A stretch of DNA of 64,000 bases from CANHVK01 sp044232905 (GCA_044232905.1 JBIIKZ010000001.1:1-64000), one strand, 5' to 3'; numbered from the stretch's first letter, positions 35,502-45,431 are shown. Translations and numbers: made by a program. The notes: generated by a model not told the origin, from the letters alone.

Positions 35502-36323
35502 ATGAACGGGTTACCAAAGATTTATACTATTGCTCTTCAAGCCGCAATTGACGCATCCTTTGTGGTCATGGAATACTACAATGGTGGTTTCACAAGTGAA
35601 AACAAGTCAGATGGAAGTCCTGTTACCGAAGCTGATAAAGCTTCTTCCGACTTAATTAATACCCGTTTAATAGAAACGAATATCCCAATTATTGGGGAAG
35701 AAATTCTAAATACAGATTTTTCAATCCGCAAAAATTGGACGGAAAATTGGTGTGTTGATCCTTTAGATGGGACGAAAGAATTCATTAAAAAAAATGGGGA
35801 ATTCGTTATAAATATCGCACACATTGTAAATGGTAAGCCAGTTTTTGGGATTATCGTATCTCCTGTTCAACGAAAAGTATTAATTGGCGGGAAAGAAACT
35901 GGTGTACATATTGCTTTATTTGACACCGCGGGAAAAATAGCTGGATGGAAAGAGCAACAGGAGAATTCTGTTTTAAATCAACCTTTAGTTTTAATTTCAT
36001 CCCGCAGCTTTCATTCCATAAAAACCGCTGAATTTGTGGAGCAATTAAGAAAAAAATATGGAGCATTAACCTATATAGAAAAAGGAAGCGCTTTAAAATT
36101 TTTCGATTTAGCAGCTGGTAATGCAGATATTTATCCGCGTTTTGCGCCAACCATGGAATGGGATATTGCAGCAGGTCAAGCGATTTTAGAAGCATTAGGA
36201 GGAACCATTGTGAATGTTCAAACTGGTCTACCTTTAGTCTATAATAAAGAAGAACTTTACAACCCTTTTTTCCTTGCACAAACAAAAGCAAGCATCCATA
36301 CTAAAATCAATGGAATTGTATGA
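35502..36323 (+). CDS. cysQ: 3'(2'),5'-bisphosphate nucleotidase CysQ
   Basis: This 273-residue member of the inositol-monophosphatase fold has the metal-binding motifs IIGEE, VDPLDGTKEF and EWDIAAGQAIL in the normal order. It removes the 3' phosphate from PAP left by sulfate assimilation. The CysQ-type DGTKEF spelling favours this over inositol monophosphatase. Its stop overlaps the start of the following outer-membrane protein (ATGA). Other sulfate assimilation genes are not present here. Confidence 0.92.
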   Translation: MNGLPKIYTIALQAAIDASFVVMEYYNGGFTSENKSDGSPVTEADKASSDLINTRLIETNIPIIGEEILNTDFSIRKNWTENWCVDPLDGTKEFIKKNGEFVINIAHIVNGKPVFGIIVSPVQRKVLIGGKETGVHIALFDTAGKIAGWKEQQENSVLNQPLVLISSRSFHSIKTAEFVEQLRKKYGALTYIEKGSALKFFDLAAGNADIYPRFAPTMEWDIAAGQAILEALGGTIVNVQTGLPLVYNKEELYNPFFLAQTKASIHTKINGIV

Positions 36324-37894
36324 AATTTAGCGTTTTAATTGTTTTTATTTGTTGTTTTTCTGCTGTCTACGGACAAAATAGAATTTTATTAAACCAATCC
36401 TATTTCAAAGACAAATTTATTTATTTATCAAAAAATAAATCCATAGAAACTTTTTTTCCTGCAAATGCTAACCAATTAAATGTAGCACATTTAAATAGAG
36501 ATTCCGCCGCGATTTACACCGATATAGAAAACTATTTATTCAAGCGTTTTCCTATCGAACTAAAGAAACAAGATTTTACACTTTCCATTACCCCTTTAAT
36601 TAACTATTCCAAAGGTAGAGTAGGAACATTAGACTCTAACTATTGGCCAGTTTACCGAAATACCCGAGGAATTTATATCGAGGGTGATTTAGTGAATAAA
36701 ATTGGTTTTAATTTCTCCTTTAGTGAAAACCAAGCAAGTTTTCAAGGATATGAAAATGCATATTTTAACCAACAAGGAGAAAAGTATATCAAATCATTTG
36801 GTATCTACAGCACGCAAAATGCAATGATACCTGGGGCTAGTAGAACAAAACCATTTAAAGTAAATGGCTATGATTATGCGTTTTCTTCTGGAAATGTACA
36901 TATTAATTTCCATCCGAAATTTCAAGTAGAATTTGGTAATAATCAACATTTTATTGGTTCTGGCTATCGTTCTTTATTACTTTCAGATAATAGTAGTATT
37001 GCTCCAAGTTTACGCTTCAAATGGAAGATTAATCGCTATTTTGACTATCAAATGTTGTATCGAAAACAATTGAATTTGTATCGAAAACCTATGACTTGGG
37101 CAGTAGAATCTAACTACGAAACCAAATTATTTGCGGCAAGCTATTTAACCTTCAAACCAAAAGAATCAATATCTATTAGTTTGTTCACTGGTGGAAATCA
37201 ATTACGCGGTGATTCTATGCAAATGCACCCATTAGATGCACGCCAATTAATACCATTACCATTATTACAAAACGACCTAATACTAGGAAATACATCCATA
37301 TTAAATGGAATTACAGGGTTAAACGTCGATCTTGCATTTACAAAAGTACGCGTGTATGGCCAACTTGTCGTAGATAAATTTAATAGCTCATGGTTAGGTG
37401 CTGGTCAGCTTGGGGTTTACTATTTTGATGCATTTGGTGTTAAGAACTTTCAAATTCAATGCGAATGGAACCAAGTACCACGTCATTTTTATGCTGCAAA
37501 TCGCGCGAAATTGGCTTACAGTAATTATAATCTTCCTTCTGCACATCCAAAAGGAAATAATTTTAAAGAAGTATTCATAAAACTAGGATATACCTATTCT
37601 AGATTCTATTTAGATGCAAAAACAAATTTCTACTTTACCCAAGGAGGAGATTTAAAGCAACAATTTCTTTCGAATTCTATTTTTGTGCTTGACCCATCAC
37701 AAAACACAAATCCACAAGGAAATACAATTTTACACAACCTTGAATTGGGATATCGTATGAATAAATTATATAATGCAACATTGTTTATGTCTTATCAAGG
37801 AAGAGCGAGTGATTTCCATTCAATGGATATTACCTACCAATGTTTGATGCTCGGTATAAGAACAGCAATTACAAACGAATATTTTGATTTTTAA
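36320..37894 (+). CDS. Outer-membrane barrel protein, Wzi / RemB-like (first of a tandem pair)
   Basis: This 524-residue protein has a signal peptide (ending AVYGQ, about residue 19) and many beta strands. A QVEFGNNQHFIGSGYRSLLLSDN segment recalls capsule-assembly Wzi and the gliding protein RemB of Flavobacterium. The following gene has a matching FIGEGDRSLFFGNQ segment, and both share an N-x-LP/GLPxAHPxGxNFxE motif late in the chain, so they are paralogues. The likely place is the outer membrane, with a role in holding surface polysaccharide or in gliding; this is inference. It overlaps cysQ by four bases and the next gene by one base. Confidence 0.72.
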   Translation: MKFSVLIVFICCFSAVYGQNRILLNQSYFKDKFIYLSKNKSIETFFPANANQLNVAHLNRDSAAIYTDIENYLFKRFPIELKKQDFTLSITPLINYSKGRVGTLDSNYWPVYRNTRGIYIEGDLVNKIGFNFSFSENQASFQGYENAYFNQQGEKYIKSFGIYSTQNAMIPGASRTKPFKVNGYDYAFSSGNVHINFHPKFQVEFGNNQHFIGSGYRSLLLSDNSSIAPSLRFKWKINRYFDYQMLYRKQLNLYRKPMTWAVESNYETKLFAASYLTFKPKESISISLFTGGNQLRGDSMQMHPLDARQLIPLPLLQNDLILGNTSILNGITGLNVDLAFTKVRVYGQLVVDKFNSSWLGAGQLGVYYFDAFGVKNFQIQCEWNQVPRHFYAANRAKLAYSNYNLPSAHPKGNNFKEVFIKLGYTYSRFYLDAKTNFYFTQGGDLKQQFLSNSIFVLDPSQNTNPQGNTILHNLELGYRMNKLYNATLFMSYQGRASDFHSMDITYQCLMLGIRTAITNEYFDF

Positions 37895-39408
37895 TGCGGA
37901 TTATACTTTTATATATATTATTATTTACAGGGATTGTTCATGCGCAACAAACTGCGCAAGTAGAGCGTTTTTGGTTGAATTCAAACACGCAGACTACCGT
38001 AAAGAACTTACAATTTTACCAAATAGATTCTTTGTTACTAAAAGATAGTAGCCATACCCAATTTAGAATACTACCAGATATACAATTCGCATTTAATGGT
38101 TTTGAGAATCATACTTCCGATTTTAAATTACAAAATGGTTTAACATTTACTTTGAATGGTAACTTTCGGGATAAATTTTCCTACATGCTAGACTATCGCG
38201 TTGGAATAGCAAATCAATCTCCTATTCCTTATAATTCAACATTTCAGACAAAATCGTTTTTTTACACTCCTATAAAAACAGTAAACCCTGTCACTTCCTA
38301 TTCCATTTACGGCGATTTAAGAGGGAGAATACTTTTTAAGCCTAATAGCATCTTAACCTTATCTGCAGGTTTGGATAAGTTATTTATTGGAGAGGGAGAT
38401 CGGTCCTTGTTTTTTGGAAATCAAGGGTTTGCTTCTCCTTTCGTTTCGCTTTTGGGAAAATTTAAAAAATTTGAATATCATTTCATTCAACAAGTTTGGC
38501 GAGAAAAACAAGGAACCCATTTTGTACCAAAAGGAAATGCCACACACTATTTAAGTTTTAAACCAACTAAAAAATGGAATATCGGTTTATTTGAGAATGT
38601 TGTATATCAAATGAAAGATACCTTATATAATCGTGGTTTTGAAGTTGAATACCTAAATCCATTGGTGTTTTACAGGCCACAAGAATACAATATGGGCTCC
38701 AGTGACAATGTATTATTAGGGCTAAATATTTCCTTCACTCATAAAAACACGATGTTATATGGACAAGTATTAATTGACGATTTTCTACTTTCTGCAATCT
38801 TAAAACGTAACAAATGGTGGGCAAACAAATTTGGTATTCAACTTGGTGTTAAAGGATGGAAACAAATTGATTCAACTACAAACTTATTTTACCGAACAGA
38901 ATTAAATCTGGTAAGACCGTATACCTATTCGCAAAAATTTTCTGGGGGTGTAATGGGTAATCAAGGTCTTCCGATTGCACATCCTTTAGGATCTAACTTC
39001 CTGGAACTTTATCAAGAAATTTCATTTCATCGAAAAAAATGGAGTTTTGAGATTTGGGCACAAGCATATTTAAAAGGGGATGATTGGTTTACAACTGCAA
39101 AAACTACCTCTTATGGAGGAGATATTTATCAATCATACGATAAATATGCAAAAGAATTTGGGAACACCATTGGACAAGGTAAAACCACCCACATTTTGCA
39201 ACTTGGAACATATATCTCCCGAAAAATTAACTATGAAAAAATATTTTTCGAATTAATTAAACTTCCTAAAATGCTACAAAGCAATCAGATGTCGATTTTT
39301 ATAGAACCGAAAGTACGATTCTCGAATGTGGAAGGTGAAAATTTCACCAACTATTTTATCACTTTTGGGACAATCAAGACGTTAGGAAGAGAGCGTCGAA
39401 ACTATTAA
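37894..39408 (+). CDS. Outer-membrane barrel protein, Wzi / RemB-like (second of a tandem pair)
   Basis: This 504-residue protein has a signal peptide (ending IVHAQ) and a beta-barrel pattern. Shared features with its upstream neighbour are the KLFIGEGDRSLFFGNQGFASPF segment and NQGLPIAHPLGSNFLELYQEI. It begins at a TAATG overlap with that gene, so both proteins are made together and may act in one complex. A capsule-binding or gliding role is inferred from family resemblance only. Confidence 0.7.
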   Translation: MRIILLYILLFTGIVHAQQTAQVERFWLNSNTQTTVKNLQFYQIDSLLLKDSSHTQFRILPDIQFAFNGFENHTSDFKLQNGLTFTLNGNFRDKFSYMLDYRVGIANQSPIPYNSTFQTKSFFYTPIKTVNPVTSYSIYGDLRGRILFKPNSILTLSAGLDKLFIGEGDRSLFFGNQGFASPFVSLLGKFKKFEYHFIQQVWREKQGTHFVPKGNATHYLSFKPTKKWNIGLFENVVYQMKDTLYNRGFEVEYLNPLVFYRPQEYNMGSSDNVLLGLNISFTHKNTMLYGQVLIDDFLLSAILKRNKWWANKFGIQLGVKGWKQIDSTTNLFYRTELNLVRPYTYSQKFSGGVMGNQGLPIAHPLGSNFLELYQEISFHRKKWSFEIWAQAYLKGDDWFTTAKTTSYGGDIYQSYDKYAKEFGNTIGQGKTTHILQLGTYISRKINYEKIFFELIKLPKMLQSNQMSIFIEPKVRFSNVEGENFTNYFITFGTIKTLGRERRNY

Positions 39409-39429
39409 CTTTATGCCAAACATTAAACG

Positions 39430-40068
39430 ATGGAATTAATACTAAAAGCTGTTTTTACAGGAGTTATCTTAAGTTTAATGATAGGTCCTGCCTTTTTTTT
39501 ACTTTTAGAAACGAGTATAAAAAAAGGTGTACGCGCTGCATTAGCATTTGATTTAGGAATCTTTTTAAGCGATTTATTTTACATTGTAATAGCCTATATT
39601 TTTTATGGCGAAGTCGCAAAACTAGTCTCTGGAAAACATACCGAACTACTAAAAGCGATAAGTGGAGGGTTATTTATCATTTATGGTATTATTTCTTTCT
39701 TCAAAAAATCTAAAATTCAAAGCCAAGAAGAAATAGATAATTCTAGTAATACCTCCAAAGACTATTTCATTCAATTTTTAAAAGGCTTGATGTTAAACTT
39801 GGTAAATCCAATGGTAATTTTCTATTGGTTCAGTGTTATGGCATTAGGAACAGAGCATGGTGCTGATAGTTGGATTGACAATATTTTATTCATCGGCGTG
39901 TTATTAATTACCTTTTTCTCTATCGATGTTCTTAAAATCATGGGCGCTAAAAAATTACGTCCGTTTATTACAGATCAATTACTAGGATCACTTAATCGCA
40001 TTACCGGTGCAATTCTGTTTTTATTTGGAGTGGTTTTATTACTTCAAGGTATACTAAAAAATTTTTAA
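39430..40068 (+). CDS. LysE/RhtB-family amino-acid exporter
   Basis: The 212-residue protein has about six membrane helices. The first is typical of the LysE family (GVILSLMIGPAFFLLLETSIKKGVRAALAFDLGIF) and a central helix reads FLKGLMLNLVNPMVIFYW. Members export amino acids such as lysine, threonine or homoserine lactones. The substrate here cannot be told. It begins 21 bases after the barrel protein gene; TAACTTTA over that gene's stop codon is a possible own promoter. Confidence 0.9.
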   Translation: MELILKAVFTGVILSLMIGPAFFLLLETSIKKGVRAALAFDLGIFLSDLFYIVIAYIFYGEVAKLVSGKHTELLKAISGGLFIIYGIISFFKKSKIQSQEEIDNSSNTSKDYFIQFLKGLMLNLVNPMVIFYWFSVMALGTEHGADSWIDNILFIGVLLITFFSIDVLKIMGAKKLRPFITDQLLGSLNRITGAILFLFGVVLLLQGILKNF

Positions 40069-40077
40069 TTCCATTTT

Positions 40078-41751
40078 ATGAAAAACATCCTTTTTATACT
40101 CTTAATCGTCTGTACGTTTGTTGCAAAAGCGCAACTAGTTAAAAAAGAAAATTTAACGGAAAAAGATAAATTGTACTGGGATTTTAAAAAAACCAAACTA
40201 CAATCTACAGGTGCCTATTACAAAGATATTTTAGGCGAAACACGCGATAAACATGGCAAATGGGAATATTTCAATGAATTCGGGGACAACGAAGAAATTC
40301 GAAATTATTACCGCGAAAAATTACATGGTCAAGTTTTCTTAAAATATGCCAATGGAAAACCACGCCAAGAGGGATATTTCAAACTCGATAAACAAGATTC
40401 TATTTACCGCGAATGGGTGGAAAATGGAACCCTTATTGTTGAAGGTAAATACAAGAATGGAAAACCTTTCGGAATTTGGAGAAGGTACTACATGGATGGT
40501 AGAGAACAAGCAGTAGAAGAATACATGGATACACTTTGTATGGTGAAAGATTTTTGGAAGGATGATTCACTACATACACGAACAATTAAAAATGGCACAG
40601 GGATCAAAACAACCTATTATCCAAATGGAAAAGTAAAAGAATTTTATAATTATAAAGAAGGTTTACGAAATGGAGTTTTTGAAGAACGTAGTATCAATGG
40701 CTACTTATTTTTAACTGGATTTTTTAAACAAGAACGCAAGGATGGCGAATGGAAATATTTCTATTACACGGGCGATTTAGAAAAAATCAGTAATTATAAA
40801 AACGGTTTATTGGATGGTACTTATTCCTATTATTATGACACGAAGGTTTTAAATGTTTCTGGAAACTATACAGCAGGAAAAAAAGAAGGAAAATGGTCTT
40901 GGTTTACAAACAAAGGTGGAAAAGACATGGAAGGTACTTTTGTAAACAACCTACAAGATGGCGATTGGACCTACTATTACCCATCTGGAGAAGTTTCATA
41001 CAAAGCTTTTTACAAACAAGACAAACGAGAGGGTAAATGGGAATATTACTATGAAAACAAAAAATTATTTAAAGTTGGAACCTACGCAAACAACTTAAAA
41101 GATGGTTTATGGGAAACCTGGTATGAGGACGGAACCTTATTAATGAGCGGTAAATACGTCAAAGGGAAAGAGGAAGGAATTTGGAAGAACTTTTGGCCGA
41201 ATACAACACTTAAAAATCAATCTACCTTTGAGAATGGATTATTACATGGCCAATGGTTTTCCTGGGCAATGGATGGAACCGTAACACTCACTGGTTTTTA
41301 TAAAGAAGGATATAAAGTAGGAAAATGGACCAAATACTATGATAATGGTAAGGTTGAGGACATTAACACCTATAAAATCATCGAAAAAGACGCACCAATT
41401 GATTATGGATTCGCAAAAGGTAGAAAGGTGAAAGAAAGTGTTAGACATGGTTACCATGCATCTTATTCCATGAAAGATTTTGCATTAACTGAAGAAGGGC
41501 ATTATATCAACGATGAAAAAGATGGTAAATGGGTGGATTACCTTCCAGGAGGTGTCATGCCAGCTGTTATTACGAATTACAAAGATGGGAAATTAGATGG
41601 ATTAATGACCCAGTTTGGTCGACGCGGAGAAAAGATTTCAGAATCCGAATATAAAAATGGGTTGAAAGAAGGAAAATTCCGCATGTTTGATGCGACTGGT
41701 AAAATTATTCTAGAAAAAAAATACGCTAAAGGTCAAGAAGTTCGTCCGTAA
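40078..41751 (+). CDS. Exported MORN-repeat protein
   Basis: This 557-residue protein has a signal peptide (ending FVAKAQ, about residue 19) and a long array of MORN-2-like repeats, each with a core of G-x-W-x-x-Y-Y-x-N/D-G (for example GKWEYYYENKKL and GLWETWYEDGTLLMSG). Similar Bacteroidota proteins are often labelled YwqK-family antitoxin, but no toxin gene is beside it. The repeats form an elongated beta sheet that probably binds protein or polysaccharide in the periplasm or on the surface. The function is unknown. Confidence 0.88.
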   Translation: MKNILFILLIVCTFVAKAQLVKKENLTEKDKLYWDFKKTKLQSTGAYYKDILGETRDKHGKWEYFNEFGDNEEIRNYYREKLHGQVFLKYANGKPRQEGYFKLDKQDSIYREWVENGTLIVEGKYKNGKPFGIWRRYYMDGREQAVEEYMDTLCMVKDFWKDDSLHTRTIKNGTGIKTTYYPNGKVKEFYNYKEGLRNGVFEERSINGYLFLTGFFKQERKDGEWKYFYYTGDLEKISNYKNGLLDGTYSYYYDTKVLNVSGNYTAGKKEGKWSWFTNKGGKDMEGTFVNNLQDGDWTYYYPSGEVSYKAFYKQDKREGKWEYYYENKKLFKVGTYANNLKDGLWETWYEDGTLLMSGKYVKGKEEGIWKNFWPNTTLKNQSTFENGLLHGQWFSWAMDGTVTLTGFYKEGYKVGKWTKYYDNGKVEDINTYKIIEKDAPIDYGFAKGRKVKESVRHGYHASYSMKDFALTEEGHYINDEKDGKWVDYLPGGVMPAVITNYKDGKLDGLMTQFGRRGEKISESEYKNGLKEGKFRMFDATGKIILEKKYAKGQEVRP

Positions 41752-42689
41752 TGAAAGTAGTTTTTTTAGATACGGTTCATCCGATATTGGAAGAACGCTT
41801 AACTCATGCAGGTTTCACATGCATAGATGCCACTCAATCGGATCTAGAAACATGTCACACCTTGGTACACGATGCAATTGGTATCGTTATACGTTCCCGT
41901 TTTCCAATGCGCGAAGCATTTTTGAAACATGCAACAAGACTTCAATTCATAGCGCGTTCTGGAGCAGGTATGGAAAATATCGATGAAGCATATTGTCGCG
42001 AACAAAATATACAATTATTTAATGCTCCGGAAGGAAACCGAAATGCAGTTGGAGAACATGCTTTAGGAATGTTATTGGCTTTGCTTAATAAATTCATCCC
42101 TGGAAACAAACAAGTAAGACAAGGAATTTGGGATCGTGAGGGAAATCGTGGAGAAGAATTAGATAGCAAAACCGTCGGCATCATCGGTTATGGTAATAAT
42201 GGTCGTGCATTCGCCAAAAAACTTCGTGGATTTGAATGTAAGGTAATCGTTTATGACAAATACCTTGAACAAATCTCTGACGATTTTGTATCACAAGTTC
42301 CGATCGAAACACTCTATAACGAAGCGGATGTAATTAGTTTTCACATCCCACAAAACGAAGAAACTAGCTATTGGGTAAACCATGCTTTTTTTGCATCGCT
42401 TAGTAAACCTATTTACTTGTTAAATCTTTCCCGCGGAAAAATCGTAGATACCGAAGCATTACTTCACGCGATTGCAACGAATCAAGTAAAAGGCGCAGGA
42501 TTAGATGTGTTAGAATTTGAAAAAGCGAGTTTTGAAAATTTTTCAGATAGTGAACGCTTATCTGTTTTTCAAACATTAATTGCATCCGATAAAGTCATCC
42601 TAACCCCACATGTTGGAGGTTGGACGACCGAAAGTTATTTTAAGTTAAGTGATGTTTTGGCAGATAAAATTTTAGCGTTCTTTCAGTAA
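41751..42689 (+). CDS. D-isomer specific 2-hydroxyacid dehydrogenase (SerA-like)
   Basis: This 312-residue NAD-dependent enzyme has the Rossmann motif GYGNNG, the catalytic Arg in NLSRGKIVD, the Glu in GLDVLEFE and the His in LTPHVGGW. It resembles D-3-phosphoglycerate dehydrogenase without the ACT domain, and may make serine precursors or act on another 2-hydroxyacid. It starts in the stop codon of the MORN gene (TAATG). Its end is only two bases from the end of convergent hemL, with no terminator hairpin seen. Confidence 0.88.
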   Translation: MKVVFLDTVHPILEERLTHAGFTCIDATQSDLETCHTLVHDAIGIVIRSRFPMREAFLKHATRLQFIARSGAGMENIDEAYCREQNIQLFNAPEGNRNAVGEHALGMLLALLNKFIPGNKQVRQGIWDREGNRGEELDSKTVGIIGYGNNGRAFAKKLRGFECKVIVYDKYLEQISDDFVSQVPIETLYNEADVISFHIPQNEETSYWVNHAFFASLSKPIYLLNLSRGKIVDTEALLHAIATNQVKGAGLDVLEFEKASFENFSDSERLSVFQTLIASDKVILTPHVGGWTTESYFKLSDVLADKILAFFQ

Positions 42690-42691
42690 TT

Positions 42692-43981
42692 TTAAGCGTA
42701 AATCATATCTAGCGCTTTACAAAACTTTACCACAACTTCTGCTAATATTTCTGGGGTATGTGCTTGGGAAACAAATCCTACCTCATATCCACTTGGACCT
42801 AGGTACACTCCTACTTCTAACAAAGCATGGTGTAAATGTTTGAATCCAGTCATGTCTGGATTGATATCATCTGCACGACGAATTGTTTTATTTCCTGCAA
42901 AAGACAACCAAAAGATAGAACCGATGGTATGAATTTCAAATGCATAATTATTAGCTTTCGCATGCGCATTAATCGGTGTAATAAAATCAACCGTGCGTTT
43001 TTCTAATTCTTCGTAGAAACCTGGCTTTGCACATTCAGTTAACTGTGCAATTCCTGCTGCCATTGCTACTGGATTTCCGGATAAAGTTCCTGCTTGATAT
43101 ACATCCCCATCTGGAGAAACACGCGCCATAATTTCTTTGCTTGCACCATATGCTCCTACTGGTAAACCACCACCGATAATTTTACCATAGGTAACAAGGT
43201 CCGGTTTGATGCCGTAATATTCAGCCGCTCCTGAAAAGGCAACACGGAAACCAGAAATTACCTCATCGAAAAACAATAAAATACCATTTTCGGTACATAT
43301 TTCGCGCAATGCTAATAAGAATGTTTTTTCTTGTAATAATAATCCGTTGTTTGCAGGTATTGGTTCGATAATTGCACACGCAATTTCGTTTTTATAGGTT
43401 TCTATACACGTTTTTAATGCTTCGATATCGTTCAATGGTAGGACAATCGTTTCTTGCGCAAAACTTTCTGGAACACCAGCGCTTGAAGAAGCTCCAAACG
43501 TAATTAATCCACTACCAGCCTTCACTAACATGGCATCTACGTGTCCGTGGTAACATCCTTCAAATTTGATTACTTTATCTTTTCCAGTATACCCGCGCGC
43601 CAATCGCAATGCTGACATCACCGCTTCGGTACCAGAACTAACAAATCGCATTTTTTCAATGAAAGGATTGCGGGATAAGATTAATTCTGCCAATTCATTT
43701 TCCAAACGAGTTGGTGCACCAAAACTGGATCCATTCTGCATGGTAGAAACCACTTTTTCGTATACAACTGGATTGTTATGTCCTAAAATCAGTGGACCCC
43801 AACTACAACAGAAATCGATAAACTCATTATCATCTTCATCCCAAATACGGCATCCATCTCCTTTTTTAATAAACAACGGTGATCCATCCACCGATTTAAA
43901 AGCACGCACAGGGGAATTTACACCACCAGGAAAATAATTTTTTGCAGTCGCAAATAAAGCTTCGGAAGTTGTTGTTTTCAT
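42692..43981 (-). CDS. hemL: Glutamate-1-semialdehyde 2,1-aminomutase
   Basis: The 429-residue PLP enzyme has VNSPVRAFKSVDG, the phosphate-binding SSGTEAVMSALRLARG segment, YHGHVDAMLVKAGSG and the PLP lysine Lys267 in TYGKIIGGGLPVGAYG, then AGTLSGNPVAMAAG. It makes 5-aminolevulinate for haem in the C5 pathway. Length is standard. The gene is divergent from kynU with about 120 bases between; TAAATTTA at 44009-44016 is a near-match promoter box on the minus strand. Confidence 0.97.
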   Translation of the reverse strand: MKTTTSEALFATAKNYFPGGVNSPVRAFKSVDGSPLFIKKGDGCRIWDEDDNEFIDFCCSWGPLILGHNNPVVYEKVVSTMQNGSSFGAPTRLENELAELILSRNPFIEKMRFVSSGTEAVMSALRLARGYTGKDKVIKFEGCYHGHVDAMLVKAGSGLITFGASSSAGVPESFAQETIVLPLNDIEALKTCIETYKNEIACAIIEPIPANNGLLLQEKTFLLALREICTENGILLFFDEVISGFRVAFSGAAEYYGIKPDLVTYGKIIGGGLPVGAYGASKEIMARVSPDGDVYQAGTLSGNPVAMAAGIAQLTECAKPGFYEELEKRTVDFITPINAHAKANNYAFEIHTIGSIFWLSFAGNKTIRRADDINPDMTGFKHLHHALLEVGVYLGPSGYEVGFVSQAHTPEILAEVVVKFCKALDMIYA

Positions 43982-44036
43982 AGGATAAATGATTTGAAAT
44001 TGTGGGTGTAAATTTAGTGTTTTATGAAGTTAATTG

Positions 44037-44044
44037 TATCTTTG
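44037..44044 (+). promoter_or_regulatory. -7 promoter element for kynU
   Basis: TATCTTTG matches TAnnTTTG, 55 bases upstream of the kynU start codon. Confidence 0.6.
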
Positions 44045-44099
44045 AGATCGATTAATTAAGATTAATCCTTTTAATTGTATTACAACTATTATTTTCAAC

Positions 44100-45380
44100 A
44101 TGGAAAATACACTTTCATACGCGCAGCAACAAGACGCAAACGATTCATTACGAGCGTACAGAGATCGTTTCTTTTTACCAACATTTCACGAAAATCAAGT
44201 ACGTTATTTCACAGGGAATTCTTTGGGATTGCAACCTAAGACGGTTGGTTCTTTCATCAAACAAGAGTTAGACGATTGGGCAAAATGGGGTGTGGAAGGA
44301 CATTTTCATGGAAAAAGACCTTGGTTTAGTTACCACGAAAATTTAACCGAAAAAATCGCGAAAGTGGTTGGTGCATTGCCAGGAGAGGTAGTTGTAACAC
44401 ATTCATTGACAACAAATTTACACTTGTTAATGGTGTCTTTTTTTACACCACAAGGAAAACGTAAAAAAATCATTTGTGAAGCAAAAGCATTCCCAAGTGA
44501 TCAATATGCGTTGGAATCGCAAATAAAATTTCATGGCTTGGATTTAGCAACGGATTTGATCGAGATTGCACCAAGAGAAGGAGAACATTTAATCCATGAA
44601 GAAGATATACTAGCAAAAATCGCAGAAGTTGGGGATGAGTTAGCATTGGTAATGATTGGTGGGGTAAACTACTATTCTGGACAATTATTTGATATGCAAA
44701 AAATCACGGAAGCAGCACACGCTGTAGGAGCAATTGCTGGATTCGACTTAGCACACGCAGCAGGAAATATCCACCTGAAATTACACGATTGGGGGGTTGA
44801 CTTCGCAGCTTGGTGTTCGTACAAATATTTAAATTCATCTCCTGGAGGAGTATCTGGGATGTATGTCCACGAAAGACATGCAAACAGACCGGAATTACCT
44901 CGTTTTGCAGGATGGTGGGGTCACGATAAATCGGTGCGTTTCTTAATGGAACAAGGTTTTCAACCAATGCCAGGAGCAGAAGGATGGCAATTAAGTAATG
45001 CACCTGTATTAGGAATGGCAGCACATTTAGCGTCCTTGGATATTTTTGATGAAGTAGGAATGGAAAAATTGTGTGCAAAACGCGATCAATTGACAGCTTA
45101 TTTAGAATTTATCATCGATGCTATTTCTTCAAAACATAAAGAATTGTGCACTTTAGAAATTATCACTCCAAGAAATAAAGCACAACGAGGCGCGCAACTA
45201 TCGATGTTGGTTCATGGAAAAGGAAAAGCCATTTTCGATAAATTAAGTGAGGCAGGAGTTTTAGCAGATTGGAGAGAACCTAATGTTATTCGTTTAGCAC
45301 CAGTTCCATTGTATAATTCTTTTGAAGATGTGTATTATTTCGGTAAACATTTAGCGGATGCAATTGTAGAATTGGCATAA
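44100..45380 (+). CDS. kynU: Kynureninase
   Basis: This 426-residue PLP enzyme begins with the kynureninase pattern RDRFFLPTFHENQVRYFTGNSLGLQPK, has GVEGHFHGKRPW, and its PLP lysine is Lys242 in WCSYKYLNSSPGGVSG. Later GWWGHDKSVRF and QLSNAPVLGMAAHLASLDIF also fit the family. It splits kynurenine or 3-hydroxykynurenine into (hydroxy)anthranilate and alanine. It is followed after 51 bases by kmo, with a perfect palindrome in the gap. Confidence 0.97.
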   Translation: MENTLSYAQQQDANDSLRAYRDRFFLPTFHENQVRYFTGNSLGLQPKTVGSFIKQELDDWAKWGVEGHFHGKRPWFSYHENLTEKIAKVVGALPGEVVVTHSLTTNLHLLMVSFFTPQGKRKKIICEAKAFPSDQYALESQIKFHGLDLATDLIEIAPREGEHLIHEEDILAKIAEVGDELALVMIGGVNYYSGQLFDMQKITEAAHAVGAIAGFDLAHAAGNIHLKLHDWGVDFAAWCSYKYLNSSPGGVSGMYVHERHANRPELPRFAGWWGHDKSVRFLMEQGFQPMPGAEGWQLSNAPVLGMAAHLASLDIFDEVGMEKLCAKRDQLTAYLEFIIDAISSKHKELCTLEIITPRNKAQRGAQLSMLVHGKGKAIFDKLSEAGVLADWREPNVIRLAPVPLYNSFEDVYYFGKHLADAIVELA

Positions 45381-45394
45381 AAAATAAACTATAA

Positions 45395-45412
45395 GATGTT
45401 ACATGTAACATC
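45395..45412. promoter_or_regulatory. 18-bp perfect palindrome between kynU and kmo
   Basis: GATGTTACATGTAACATC reads the same on both strands. It begins 15 bases after the kynU stop and ends 19 bases before the kmo ATG. It may bind a dimeric regulator or form an mRNA hairpin that tunes kmo expression. Confidence 0.65.
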
Positions 45413-45431
45413 TGTACAATATCGTATTAAA

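Noticed and set aside
40078..41751. Toxin-antitoxin system around the MORN (YwqK-like) protein
   Set aside because: The antitoxin label is a common annotation for this repeat type, but no toxin gene lies beside it and the protein has a signal peptide.
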